Counted from the stretch's first letter, positions 14,445 through 22,652 are shown. The stretch: DNA of 23,395 nucleotides from Chloroflexota bacterium (GCA_023423795.1 JAFAEX010000033.1:1-23395); one strand, 5' to 3'. A program made the numbers and translations. Notes: a model not told the origin generated them from the letters alone.

Positions 14445-15597
14445 CCTGCGTGGTGCGCTCGCTGTTGCCGCGCAGGTAGCCGACCTCGACCGTCTCGCCC
14501 GGCCGGTTGGCGAACAGCGCTTCGGTGAACCCGGCGCTGGCGTCGATGCGGTGACCGCCGACCGACCTCACGATGTCGCCGGAGCGGATGCCGCCGCGGT
14601 CGGCCGGGCCACCGGGCACCACGTCCTGGATATAGCCGCCGTAGTCGGCCGGCAGGTCGTTGACGGCGGCCAGTTCCGGCGAAATCTCCACGAAGGTGAT
14701 GCCCAGGTAGGGGTAGGCGACCCGCCCGCTTTCGATCAGTTGCTGGGTGATGCGCGAAACGGTGTTGGCGGGGATGGCGAAGAACAGGCCCTGCGCCGGA
14801 ACGCCCGTCTGCGTCTGCGGGATGCCCAGCGTGTTGACCCCGACCACCCGCCCGGCGAGGTCGAACAGCGGCCCGCCGGAGTTGCCGGGGTTGATCGCGG
14901 CGTTGTGCTGGATCAGGTTGGAATAGGCCGGTTCGCCCTGTGCCGCCGCGCCGGGGAAGTCGCGGTTCAGCGCGCTGATGATCCCGTCGGTCACCGTGCC
15001 GGTGAATTCACCCAGCGGCGAGCCGATCGCCAGCACCGGCTGACCCTGCCGCAGCGCGTCGGAATCGCCGAGGGAGACCGTAACCGGCACCTCCCCGTCG
15101 ATCTTCACCACGGCGAGGTCGCTCAACGGATCGGCCCCGACGAGCGATGCCGGGCGCGACGAGCCGTCCGACAGCAGGACGTCGAACTCGTCGCCGCCGC
15201 GCACGACGTGTTCGTTGGTGACGACGTGCCCGGCGTCGTCGAGGATGAACCCGGTGCCGCGGCCGGCTTCCAGCGTGCGCTGTTGCCAGACGTCGCCCAT
15301 CGCGCGGCGGTTGACCACGGTCACGACCGCCGGCATGACCTGATCGACGACGGCCACCGCGTCGTAAACCGGCAACACCGGCATGGCCGACTGTGCGGTC
15401 CCGTCCGGCGCGCCGGGTGGCGTCGTGGTTCCCGCTCCCGGTTGGGACTGGGGCGCCAGCGTCGGCGCAGGCGCGGGCGTCCACGTCGGGACCGGCGTCG
15501 GCGTGAAGTCTGGCTGGAACGCGATTTCCGGGCCGCACCCGGCGAGCAGCAGCGCCGCCAGCATCCCGACCGCCGCCCATCCGGTTCGTGCCCGCAT
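14416..15597 (-). CDS. HtrA/DegP-like trypsin-type serine protease, lipoprotein
   Basis: Surface-anchored quality-control protease of the S1C (HtrA) family. The 393 residues contain a lipoprotein signal (hydrophobic AAVGMLAALLLAG, lipobox LAGC with Cys21), a Thr/Pro-rich linker at about 30-68, and a trypsin-like domain at about 78-290. The complete triad is His130 (TNEHVV), Asp160 (LSDLAVVKI) and Ser240 (NPGNSGGPL). One PDZ domain follows at about 295-388 (YLGITFVEIS, GGYIQDVVPGGPADRGGIRSGDIV). The frame is open to 15759, but ATG 15597 starts a proper signal peptide and has AAAGG 9-10 nt upstream. It is convergent with tetR and overlaps it by 29 bp, and is divergent from the dehydrogenase operon. 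Confidence 0.94.
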   Translation of the reverse strand: MRARTGWAAVGMLAALLLAGCGPEIAFQPDFTPTPVPTWTPAPAPTLAPQSQPGAGTTTPPGAPDGTAQSAMPVLPVYDAVAVVDQVMPAVVTVVNRRAMGDVWQQRTLEAGRGTGFILDDAGHVVTNEHVVRGGDEFDVLLSDGSSRPASLVGADPLSDLAVVKIDGEVPVTVSLGDSDALRQGQPVLAIGSPLGEFTGTVTDGIISALNRDFPGAAAQGEPAYSNLIQHNAAINPGNSGGPLFDLAGRVVGVNTLGIPQTQTGVPAQGLFFAIPANTVSRITQQLIESGRVAYPYLGITFVEISPELAAVNDLPADYGGYIQDVVPGGPADRGGIRSGDIVRSVGGHRIDASAGFTEALFANRPGETVEVGYLRGNSERTTQVTLEERPGR

Positions 15598-15818
15598 TCC
15601 CGTCGCCTTTCCGCCGCTTGCGGGACCGCTCCCGTGCGCTCCCGCCGATCCAATGGTGGGGCCGAGGCATTCGCCGTGCCAACCGTTCGCCGAAGCATCG
15701 ACCGGGGCCATGCACCGGGGTCTGATGCGACAATGCCCGGACGCCCGGCTGCTGCCCATCGTCGGGCGGCCAACCGGGTCATGACGACGCCGCGACCCCG
15801 CGAGGAGGGACTGCCCGG

Positions 15819-16316
15819 ATGTTTGCCGAAACCGTCGCGCCCGTGGGGAGGCCGGTCAGCCGGCGGGCGATCCTGCGGGCCTCGGCCGGCCTTCTCGCCG
15901 CCGGGGCATTCGCGCCGGCCCGGCGCGTCGGCGCGCAAGCGCCCGCCGCCACCCCATCGCCGGACCGGATCGACGCCTTCGTCGCGCTGTCGCAGGCGCT
16001 CGTCGGCGGCGGCCGGATCGACCCGAACCGGGCCGCCCAGTTCCTCGAATTGAACGACGCCGACCCGCAACGGGCGGAAGCGCTCGGGACGCTGCTGGGG
16101 ATGGACCCGGCGACGGTCGTTGCCGACCACGCCGATGACCCGCTGGTGAAGCCGATCCTCCATTTCTGGTACCGCGGCGTTTACGACGACCAGCCGGTCG
16201 CCGGGCGCGCCACCTTCTGGTACGGCCTCAGCGCGTGGCAGGCCGTCAAATACACCTCCAGCACCAGCATCTGCAAGCGCTTCGGCGACTGGGCGGAACT
16301 CCCGGCCGTCGTCTGA
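15819..16316 (+). CDS. Tat-exported small subunit of a GMC-type sugar/alcohol dehydrogenase
   Basis: The 165-residue protein has a twin-arginine signal (SRRAILR at 14-20, hydrophobic ASAGLLAAGAF, cleavage near AQA at 39-41). Its mature part resembles the small subunit of membrane-bound FAD sugar dehydrogenases (sorbitol/fructose dehydrogenase small subunit type): a helical first half, then ILHFWYRGVYDD, then RATFWYGLSAWQAVKY and a final Cys-containing ICKRFGDWAELP. In that family the small subunit carries the Tat signal and pulls the signal-less flavoprotein across the membrane, which fits the next gene. ATG 15819 has GGAGG 10 nt upstream; a GACAAT box at 15729-15734 is a possible -10. Its stop codon overlaps the first base of the 25-bp inverted repeat. 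Confidence 0.87.
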   Translation: MFAETVAPVGRPVSRRAILRASAGLLAAGAFAPARRVGAQAPAATPSPDRIDAFVALSQALVGGGRIDPNRAAQFLELNDADPQRAEALGTLLGMDPATVVADHADDPLVKPILHFWYRGVYDDQPVAGRATFWYGLSAWQAVKYTSSTSICKRFGDWAELPAVV

Positions 16317-16416
16317 CGAGACGAGAGACGAGAGACGTGAGGCGGTATCGACGCCGCACTCGGCACTCGGCACTCGGCACTCGGCACTCCGTCACGTCTC
16401 TCGTCTCTCGTCTCGT
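16316..16416. repeat. Nested heptamer hairpin between dehydrogenase subunits
   Basis: The 25 bases at 16316-16340 (built on ACGAGAG heptamers) are the exact reverse complement of 16392-16416. Inside the loop are four exact CTCGGCA units (16359-16386), the same unit as at 7461-7544. The hairpin starts in the stop codon of the small subunit and ends 4 nt before the GGAG of the large subunit. Confidence 0.92.
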
Positions 16417-16430
16417 GTGAGGAGAACCGC

Positions 16431-18116
16431 ATGTTCCGAACGCTGTTCGCGCGCCAGCAAACGCCGACCTACGACGTCGCCATCGTCGGGTCCGGCGTCG
16501 CCGGGGCGCTGATCGGGTGGAAACTGGCGAGCGCCGGGGCGTCGGTGGTCATCCTGGAGGCCGGCAGCCTCATCGACCGCGCAGCCGGTGCCGCCCGCTA
16601 CCGCGCCTCGATCGCCCAGACGCCGGACTCGGCCTACGACGAGCAGCCGTGGGCGCCGTGGCCGCGCGTGATCTCGAAGAACGACTACTACGTGCAGTCC
16701 GGCGATCCCGAGACCGACTTCCAGTCCACCTACCTGCGCGCCGTCGGCGGCACCACCTGGCACTGGCTGGGCAGCATGCCGCGCCTGTTGCCCAGCGATT
16801 TCGAACTGAAAAGCCGGTTCGGCGTCGGGGTGGACTGGCCGATCTCCTACGAGGACCTCGAACCGTGGTACCTCGAAGGGGAAAAACAACTCGGCGTCGC
16901 CGGGGACTCCTCGTTCGATCTCGGCTCGCCGCGCTCGGCCGGCTACCCGCTGCCGCTGATCCCGATGACCTATTCCGACAAGCTCATCGCCAAAGCCTGC
17001 GAGGGTATCGGCCTCACGGTCGAGCCGACCCCGCAGGCCCGCAATTCGCAGGAGTACCAGGGGCGGCCCGCCTGCTGCGGCAACGCCATGTGCATCCCCA
17101 TCTGCCCGATCGGAGCCAAGTACGACGCGGCCTCCGTCCACGTGAAGGTGGCCGAAGAGGCCGGCGCGGTGGTGCTGGGGGACAGCGTCGTCTTCGCGGT
17201 GGACGTGGACGCCGAGGGCAAGGTGTCCGGGTTGCGCTACCGGCGGCCGGACCGCAGCGAGGGCAGCGTTGCGGCGAAGGTCTACGTGGTCGCCGCCAAC
17301 GCGATCGAAGGCGCGAAATTGCTGCTGATGTCGCGCACGGACGCGCTGCCGAACGGCGTCGCCAACTCCAGCGACCAGGTCGGGCGCAACCTCGCCGACC
17401 ACCCGACCCAGCTCTCGATCGCGGCCACCAACGATCCCATCTACCCGTACCGCTCGCCGCTCGCTACCGCCGGGGTCGAGCAGTTGCGGGAGGGCGACTT
17501 CCGCGGCGACCGCTCGGCGTTCCGGGTGGAGATCGGCAACGACGGCTGGAGTTGGCCGGGGCTGGACCCCCTCGGCGTGGCCGCGCAGTTGATCGACGAG
17601 GGCAAGATCGCCGCCGACGTCTGGAGCGGCGTCTACCAGCAGGTGCCCCACCAGATGCGGCTGGCGAGCCTCTGCGAGAGCCTGCCAAACCCGGAGTACC
17701 GGGTGACGCCCGATTACGACGCGCTCGACGCGATCGGGCTGCCGCGCCCGCGCCTGACCTACGGCATCGAGCCGTACACCCGCGCCGGGCTGGACGAAGC
17801 GCAAAAGGTCCACGACCGCATCTTCGACGCGGTCGGCGTCTCCTTCCGCCAGCACGTGCCGCAGTGGCAGGGCGCCGGCCACCTGATGGGCACCCACCGC
17901 ATGGGCAGCGACCCGAAGACGTCCGTGACCGACGCGGACGGCCGCGCCCACGACCACCCGAACCTGTTCCTCGCCGGGGCCGGGCTGTTCCCGACCACCG
18001 GCACCGCCAACCCGACCAACACCGTGGCCGCGCTCGCCCTGAAGACGGCGGCGGCGATCGAGCACGAGTTGGGCGTCGTCGCCCCGGCCACGCCCGAGGC
18101 GACCCCGGCCGCCTGA
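16431..18116 (+). CDS. GMC family FAD oxidoreductase, large subunit with Cys cluster (sugar/alcohol dehydrogenase)
   Basis: Flavoprotein of 561 aa that would oxidise a sugar or polyol outside the membrane and pass electrons to the respiratory chain. It has the FAD-binding Rossmann motif GSGVAG at 20-25 with the acidic end ILEAG at 41-45, the GMC motif YLRAVGGTTWHW at 101-112, and the GMC C-terminal domain with catalytic His484 and His489 (GAGHLMGTHRMG) and NPTNT at 527-531. A Cys cluster at 215-225 (CCGNAMCIPICPIGA) matches the [3Fe-4S]-binding segment described for fructose dehydrogenase large subunits. It has no signal peptide, consistent with co-export with the Tat small subunit. GGAG lies 6 nt before the ATG. 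The cytochrome c subunit usual in proteobacterial enzymes is not in the window. The C-terminal tail is Pro/Thr-rich. Confidence 0.93.
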   Translation: MFRTLFARQQTPTYDVAIVGSGVAGALIGWKLASAGASVVILEAGSLIDRAAGAARYRASIAQTPDSAYDEQPWAPWPRVISKNDYYVQSGDPETDFQSTYLRAVGGTTWHWLGSMPRLLPSDFELKSRFGVGVDWPISYEDLEPWYLEGEKQLGVAGDSSFDLGSPRSAGYPLPLIPMTYSDKLIAKACEGIGLTVEPTPQARNSQEYQGRPACCGNAMCIPICPIGAKYDAASVHVKVAEEAGAVVLGDSVVFAVDVDAEGKVSGLRYRRPDRSEGSVAAKVYVVAANAIEGAKLLLMSRTDALPNGVANSSDQVGRNLADHPTQLSIAATNDPIYPYRSPLATAGVEQLREGDFRGDRSAFRVEIGNDGWSWPGLDPLGVAAQLIDEGKIAADVWSGVYQQVPHQMRLASLCESLPNPEYRVTPDYDALDAIGLPRPRLTYGIEPYTRAGLDEAQKVHDRIFDAVGVSFRQHVPQWQGAGHLMGTHRMGSDPKTSVTDADGRAHDHPNLFLAGAGLFPTTGTANPTNTVAALALKTAAAIEHELGVVAPATPEATPAA

Positions 18117-18187
18117 ACCGGCGAGCGATCGCGCCGGCCCAACGTTCGCTCCGGCGCCACCCACACGAAAGGAAGGCACTCCGCAGG

Positions 18188-19834
18188 ATGACCGCACCCG
18201 AAGCGACCCCCGACACCCTCGGCGACGCCGCGCAGCGCGACCGCATCGTCGCCATGCTGCGCTCGGTGGGCCGCAAGATCACGCCGCCGCCCATCGCCTA
18301 TTCGACCGACGGGCGCACCTTCTCGTTCCAGACCGCCGTGGCCGACGCACTGCCGGTCGGCGGCTTCGTCGAACTCCAACCCGAGGGTGACCGCCGCTTC
18401 CTCGGGCAGGTGGCGGCGGCGAACGTCGAGCGCCGCGACGGGCCGGAACTGAGCCTCGCCGGCGGCAGCGGGCTCGGGCTGGACCCCGACGTGGCCGACG
18501 TCACGCGCACCTCGATCCGCCTGCAGGTGCCGGTCGTCGTCGGCACCGGCACGATCCTCTCCGTTGTGGAGGGCGACGGGCTGCGCGATCCCGCACCGGC
18601 TGACGTCTTCGACGGCGCGACCGTCGCCGCAGCCGACCCGGCGACGATCGCGGCCTACCACGACCGGTGGGCGTCCCGGCGGGCCACCGTCGATGTCGGC
18701 CGGGTGATGGGCGTGGACGGGGAGCGCGCCCGCCTCGCCGTCGAGGGCTTCGGGCGGCACACCTTCCTGTGTGGGCAGTCCGGCTCCGGCAAGAGTTACG
18801 CGCTCGGGGTAATCCTCGAACGGCTGCTGCTGGAGACCAGCCTGCGGATCGTCGTGCTCGACCCCAACGGCGATTTCGTTCGCCTCGGCGACCTGCGCCC
18901 GCGCGACCAGACCCGCGGGCCAGACGGGCAGCCGCTCGACGAACGAGCCTACGCCGCGCTGGAGCAGCGCCACGCGGCGGCGACCAACCGGCTGCGCGTG
19001 TTCAGGGCCCCGGCGCTCGCCGCCGGCGAGGACTCGGCGATCCGCGTCCACTTCAGCGACTTCCAGCCGGACGTTCAGGCGATGGTGCTGCGCCTCGACC
19101 CGATCGCCGACCGCGACGAAACCCACGCGCTGCGCCGGGTGATCGAGCGGTTCGGCAACGCGCCCTACACCGTGGCCGACGTGCGCGCCGCGGCGGCGGC
19201 CGACCTGTCGCACGAGGCTCGGCAGGTCGCGCTGCGGATCGACAACCTCGGCGTCGCCGACTGGTCGATCTGGGCGGAGCGCGACCGCCCCAGCCTGATG
19301 GGTCGGCTGGCGGACGACTGGCGCGCCGTCGTCCTCGATACCGGCGGCTTCGCCGTGCCGCAGGAGTCGAGCCTGGTCGCCCTCGGCGCGCTGAACGTGC
19401 TCTGGCAGGCCCGCGAGGACCGAGAACCGGTGCTGGTGGTGATCGACGAGGCGCACAACGTCTGCCCAGCCGAACCGGCCGACCGCATCCAGGATGCCGC
19501 CACCCGGCGCGCCGTCCAGATCGCCGGGGAAGGCCGCAAGTTCGGGATGTTCCTGCTGTTCGCCACCCAGCGCCCGCAGAAAGTCCATCCCAACGTGCTG
19601 TCGCAGGCAGACAACCTGGTGCTGATGCGGATGAACTCGGCGGGCGACCTCGACCGCCTGCGCGAAACGTTCTCGGTGGTGCCGTCCGCCATGCTGGAGC
19701 AGGCCGCGCGCTTCGGGCTGGGAGAATCGCTGCTGGCCGGGCGCATCGTGCCGTCGCCGCTCTTCGCCCGTGTCGAAGGCCGCTTCACGGCCGAGGGCGG
19801 CGGCGACATCCCGGCGACGTGGGCGACACGCTGA
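18188..19834 (+). CDS. HerA-like hexameric ATPase (HerA/VirB4/FtsK superfamily)
   Basis: Predicted ring-shaped DNA-translocating ATPase of 548 aa. The N-terminal part (about 30-185) is beta-rich, like the HAS-barrel of HerA. The ATPase domain shows Walker A GQSGSGKS at 196-203, IVVLDPNGDF at 221-230, Walker B VLVVIDEA at 415-422 (Asp420, Glu421), FATQRPQKVHPN at 458-469 (sensor-like), and LVLMRMNS with a possible arginine finger at 481. In archaea HerA works with the nuclease NurA in DNA end resection; bacterial relatives also occur in phage-defence pairs (for example with Sir2 or DUF4297). No nuclease partner is visible here; the neighbours are a dehydrogenase and a methyltransferase. ATG 18188 is chosen because GGAAGG lies 11 nt upstream; the frame upstream shadows the dehydrogenase gene. 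Confidence 0.9.
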   Translation: MTAPEATPDTLGDAAQRDRIVAMLRSVGRKITPPPIAYSTDGRTFSFQTAVADALPVGGFVELQPEGDRRFLGQVAAANVERRDGPELSLAGGSGLGLDPDVADVTRTSIRLQVPVVVGTGTILSVVEGDGLRDPAPADVFDGATVAAADPATIAAYHDRWASRRATVDVGRVMGVDGERARLAVEGFGRHTFLCGQSGSGKSYALGVILERLLLETSLRIVVLDPNGDFVRLGDLRPRDQTRGPDGQPLDERAYAALEQRHAAATNRLRVFRAPALAAGEDSAIRVHFSDFQPDVQAMVLRLDPIADRDETHALRRVIERFGNAPYTVADVRAAAAADLSHEARQVALRIDNLGVADWSIWAERDRPSLMGRLADDWRAVVLDTGGFAVPQESSLVALGALNVLWQAREDREPVLVVIDEAHNVCPAEPADRIQDAATRRAVQIAGEGRKFGMFLLFATQRPQKVHPNVLSQADNLVLMRMNSAGDLDRLRETFSVVPSAMLEQAARFGLGESLLAGRIVPSPLFARVEGRFTAEGGGDIPATWATR

Positions 19835-19910
19835 TCCCCGCGCTGGTGGGCGAATCGGCGTGCCAGGCGGGATGCGCTCTCCCGCCCATCGCCCGGCGAG
19901 GTTGCCGCAG

Positions 19911-20648
19911 ATGACCGACGTCGATTCCCCGCTGCCCGACCCGGCCGACGCCTGGCGGGAGCGGGTACGCGCCACCTGGGACGACCGCGCCGCGGAATGG
20001 GACGCTTCCGCCGGCGAGGCCGCCGCCGCGCCGGATCGCATCTCCGAGATCGAGCGGGTGCTGGCGGCGCTGCGCGTTCGGCCCAACGACACCGTGCTCG
20101 ATGCGGGGTGCGGCAGCGGGCACTGGGCGGTCGCGTTCGCCCGGCGCGGCGTGCGCGTGGCCGGGATCGACCTGTCGCCGGAGATGATTCGCCTTGCCCA
20201 CCAGCGCGCCGACGCGGCAGGCGTCAGCATCGACTGGCGGGTGGGCGACATCGCCGCGCTGCCGTTTCCGGATGCGTCGTTCGACGCGGTGCAGGCGCGG
20301 GTGGCGCTGCACTTCGTGCCGGAGGTTCCGGCGGCGCTGCGCGAACTGCGGCGGGTGCTGCGCCCGGGCGGGCGGTTGCTGGCCAGCGTACCCGGCGCGC
20401 TCTCGCCGATCTACCGCCGGAGTTGGCGGCGGCACCTGCTGGAAGACCCGCCGGAGTTGAACTGGCTGCTGCCGTGGGAACTCGAATGCCTGCTGGAGGA
20501 CGCCGGCTGGACGATCCGGGACGGCTGGGGCGCGTTCGACGCCTCGCTGACCGGCCCCGACAACCCGTTCGGCCCGGCCGACGTCGCCCGGCTCGACCGA
20601 CGCCTCCAGCAAGCCGCCGCCACCGCGTGGACCGTGGTCGCTGATTGA
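19911..20648 (+). CDS. Class I SAM-dependent methyltransferase (UbiE/Methyltransf_11 type)
   Basis: Cytoplasmic methyltransferase of 245 aa with a Rossmann-like fold. Motif I is VLDAGCGSG at 62-70, the acidic loop is GIDLSPEM at 85-92 (Asp87 for the SAM ribose), motif II is GDIAALPFPDASFD at 112-125, and motif III is LRELRRVLRPGGRLLASVP. This arrangement is typical of small-molecule methyltransferases of the UbiE group. The substrate is not evident. ATG 19911 has GAGG 10 nt upstream; an in-frame ATG at 19872 would add 13 residues without family similarity. It lies 76 nt after the HerA-like gene on the same strand, so co-transcription is likely. A REP-like palindrome begins 32 nt after its stop. 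Confidence 0.9.
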   Translation: MTDVDSPLPDPADAWRERVRATWDDRAAEWDASAGEAAAAPDRISEIERVLAALRVRPNDTVLDAGCGSGHWAVAFARRGVRVAGIDLSPEMIRLAHQRADAAGVSIDWRVGDIAALPFPDASFDAVQARVALHFVPEVPAALRELRRVLRPGGRLLASVPGALSPIYRRSWRRHLLEDPPELNWLLPWELECLLEDAGWTIRDGWGAFDASLTGPDNPFGPADVARLDRRLQQAAATAWTVVAD

Positions 20649-20680
20649 CGACGGAACGCGGAGCCCGGCGCCTCCTCTAC

Positions 20681-20775
20681 CGTCATCCCGAGCCTGTCGA
20701 GGGATCTCGTTGTTCCGAGCCGAGGAGTCGAGGAGTCGAGGAGCGACGAGATCCCTCGACAGGCTCGGAATGGCG
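20681..20775. repeat. REP-like palindromic element, complete copy
   Basis: The left arm 20681-20710 (CGTCATCCCGAGCCTGTCG, then AGGGATCTCGT) and right arm 20746-20775 (ACGAGATCCCTCGACAGG, then CTCGGAATGGCG) are inverted repeats with one or two mismatches. The 35-nt loop holds CGAGGAGT repeated in tandem. It matches the copies at 5633-5715 and 9922-9951. It lies just past the methyltransferase stop codon and may act as its terminator. Confidence 0.85.
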
Positions 20776-20857
20776 AGGAGTACCGACGACCAGCGGTTGC
20801 TGAACACGCTTCGGCTGCGACGCGCCCCTGATTTCGCCGGTTGGCGTTGCCCGGGGC

Positions 20858-20863
20858 TACAAT
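20858..20863 (+). promoter_or_regulatory. -10-like TACAAT upstream of the DUF4352-like gene
   Basis: TACAAT lies 50 nt before the ATG at 20913, after the REP-like element. No proper -35 is found at 16-18 bp. The hexamer is identical to the one before tetR. Confidence 0.4.
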
Positions 20864-20912
20864 CGCCCTCGTCGCCCGCGCCGATGACCGGACCCGAGGG
20901 AGGGGAGCCACC

Positions 20913-22004
20913 ATGCCGACGCAACCGCGCCCGGCCGGACCGCTGCGACGGGCGCTCGCCCGGTTCCAGGAAGCGGCCCCGACCCCGACCCCGATGCTCT
21001 CGGATTCGCCGCTCTCCGACGGCACGGTGCAGCCGACCCTCGCGCCCGCCCCGACGCCGGACCCGAACCTCGGGCGCACCCCGGCGCACGTCGTCGCGGC
21101 CGGACTGCCGGTCGATGCCGGACCGCTTCGGGTCACCGTGCTGGAGGTCGTCACCGGGCAGGCCGCGACCGACGCCGCCGTGGCCGCGTCGCCGCTCAAC
21201 GGCGTGCCGCGCGACGGCGTGACCTACGTCATGCTGCGGATCGAAGCCGAAAACACCGGGTCGGTTCCGCTCGGGGTGAGCAACGACGACTTCGCGATCG
21301 TGGGCGGCGACGGAAACGTGCGCCGCTTCCTCGGGGTCGATCCGCCGGCCCCGGCGCTCGAAGCGGACCTCGCGCCCGGCGAGGTCGCCACGGGCTGGGT
21401 GGCGCTCAGCGCGCTGTCCGGCGATGCCTCGCCTTTGCTGCTGGTCGATCCCCTCGCGCTGCCGGGAACCTGGGCGTCCCGCTACGCCGCGCTCGCGCCC
21501 GATCCGGTCGCGCCGATGCCCGCGCTCGCGTCCACACCCGACGGCGCGGGTACCGATCCGGCCGCCCCGGTGGCGGTCGGCGGCGCGGCCACGACCGCGG
21601 CCTGGCGGATCGAGGTGCTGGAAGTCGTGCGCGGGGCGGCAGTCTTCGACCTCGTGGACTACCGCACCGGGGCGCTGCGGATCGACGACGCGACCGGCGC
21701 CAGCGACGGCAGCGTCTGGGTGGCGCTGCGGGTGCAGGCGACCAACCTCGACCCTGGACCCGGCCGGGCGACGCTGCCGCCCAACGCGTTCCAGTTGGCC
21801 GACGCCGCCGGGAACCCGATCCTCGACATCGCCACGCTGACGCCGCCGCGCCCCGACGCGGCGGGCGATTACGAGCCGGGCGCGTCACGCGAGGGCTGGG
21901 TCGCCTTCGACGTGCCGGTGGACCTGGAGCCGGTGCTGGTCCGCTTCCAGCCGTACGCGCACCAGAACCCGGCGCAGGACCCTCGGTTCTTTTCCCCGGC
22001 CTGA
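20913..22004 (+). CDS. Protein with two tandem DUF4352-like beta domains
   Basis: The 363-residue protein has an N-terminal region (1-60) rich in Thr/Pro (TPTP, APAPTPDP) and two similar immunoglobulin-like beta domains at about 72-182 and 231-349. Each starts with the parallel phrase (LRVTVLEVV / WRIEVLEVV), followed by a variable loop, a core strand (VTYVMLRIEAENTG / SVWVALRVQATNLD), and a GEVATGWVAL / GASREGWVAF strand before the last strand. This layout matches DUF4352-type domains, usually exported in Gram-positive and Chloroflexota genomes. No signal peptide or membrane anchor is seen at the chosen start; the 20841 start adds 24 residues including a weak hydrophobic ATIALVA but would lie upstream of the TACAAT box. 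ATG 20913 is preferred because it follows AGGGAGGGGAG. Its function is unknown. Confidence 0.75.
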   Translation: MPTQPRPAGPLRRALARFQEAAPTPTPMLSDSPLSDGTVQPTLAPAPTPDPNLGRTPAHVVAAGLPVDAGPLRVTVLEVVTGQAATDAAVAASPLNGVPRDGVTYVMLRIEAENTGSVPLGVSNDDFAIVGGDGNVRRFLGVDPPAPALEADLAPGEVATGWVALSALSGDASPLLLVDPLALPGTWASRYAALAPDPVAPMPALASTPDGAGTDPAAPVAVGGAATTAAWRIEVLEVVRGAAVFDLVDYRTGALRIDDATGASDGSVWVALRVQATNLDPGPGRATLPPNAFQLADAAGNPILDIATLTPPRPDAAGDYEPGASREGWVAFDVPVDLEPVLVRFQPYAHQNPAQDPRFFSPA

Positions 22005-22093
22005 GCGGCGCTGGCGGTCGCAGCGGTTGCGATCGTACCGGGAAGATCGCATCGAGGGTAGAGGGCATCCACGGGATCGCTGCCGCTGGTTCC

Positions 22094-22124
22094 GCGCGTT
22101 ACGCGCCGCCGTTCGTAAGCGAAC
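22094..22124 (+). other. Two adjacent small hairpins before the SnoaL-like gene
   Basis: GCGCG-TTA-CGCGC (22094-22106) is followed 4 nt later by GTTCG-TAAG-CGAAC (22111-22124). They lie in the 213-bp spacer between the DUF4352-like stop and the SnoaL-like start. AT-richer sequence with two TATTGG copies follows (22150-22172) and may carry the promoter, but no clean -35/-10 pair is seen. Confidence 0.4.
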
Positions 22125-22217
22125 AATGGGTTCCGGCGCCGTCAGTCGAGTATTGGTTCAAGCGACTATTGGCACGGCTACCCGGTTTGTAGCGTACGAG
22201 AGCGAGGAGGCTCCGCA

Positions 22218-22652
22218 ATGACCGAGCACGCCAACGATCCCCGCGAGGTGGCCCGCCGCTTCTTCGCCGCTGCATCCAGCGATTCGTTCGACGACGAGTT
22301 GATCGCCGAGGATTTCGTCTACCACGGCCCGGCCATGCTCGGCGAGATGCGGGGCCGCGAGGCGTTCCGGGGGATGATGGGCGGGTTCCGCACCGGGTTC
22401 CCCGGCTTCGAGACCGAGATCGGGCAGATGATCGCCGAGGGCGACCTCGTCGCGGTGTGGCACACCCACACCGGCCGGCACGACGGCGAATTCGCCGGCA
22501 TCCCCGCCACGGGGCGCCCGGTTCGCATCGACGGCCTCGAACTCCTGCGCGTGCGCGACGGCGCGGTGGTCGAGTTCTGGCACATGGACGACTTCCTCGG
22601 CCTCATGCAGCAGATCGGCGGACTGCCGCAGCCGGCCGCGCCCACGGGCTGA
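22218..22652 (+). CDS. SnoaL-like / ester cyclase family protein
   Basis: The 144-residue protein has the NTF2-like cone fold of the SnoaL-like polyketide cyclase group. It begins with the helix VARRFFAAASSD, then LIAEDFVYHGP, MRGREAFRGMMGGFRTGFPGFETEI, MIAEGDLVAVWHTHTGRHDGEFAGIPATG, VRIDGLELLRVRDGAVVEFWHMDDFLGLMQQIG. The phrases FPGFE, GDLVAVWHTHTGRH and VEFWHMDD are characteristic. Such proteins catalyse small-molecule ring closure or isomerisation or bind small ligands, but many members have no known substrate. ATG 22218 has AGGAGG 7 nt upstream. It is a single gene between the DUF4352-like and membrane-protein genes. Confidence 0.92.
   Translation: MTEHANDPREVARRFFAAASSDSFDDELIAEDFVYHGPAMLGEMRGREAFRGMMGGFRTGFPGFETEIGQMIAEGDLVAVWHTHTGRHDGEFAGIPATGRPVRIDGLELLRVRDGAVVEFWHMDDFLGLMQQIGGLPQPAAPTG

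Noticed and set aside
18118..18137. CCGGCG/CGCCGG hairpin after the GMC gene as a terminator
   Set aside because: It is only a 6-bp stem without a T-run, 50 nt before the next start. Read-through into the HerA-like gene is equally likely.
16392..18197. 601-codon minus-strand open frame opposite the GMC gene, and an 830-codon one over 17759-20251
   Set aside because: High-GC antisense frames are often open. The plus-strand genes have full family motifs and Shine-Dalgarno sites; these do not.
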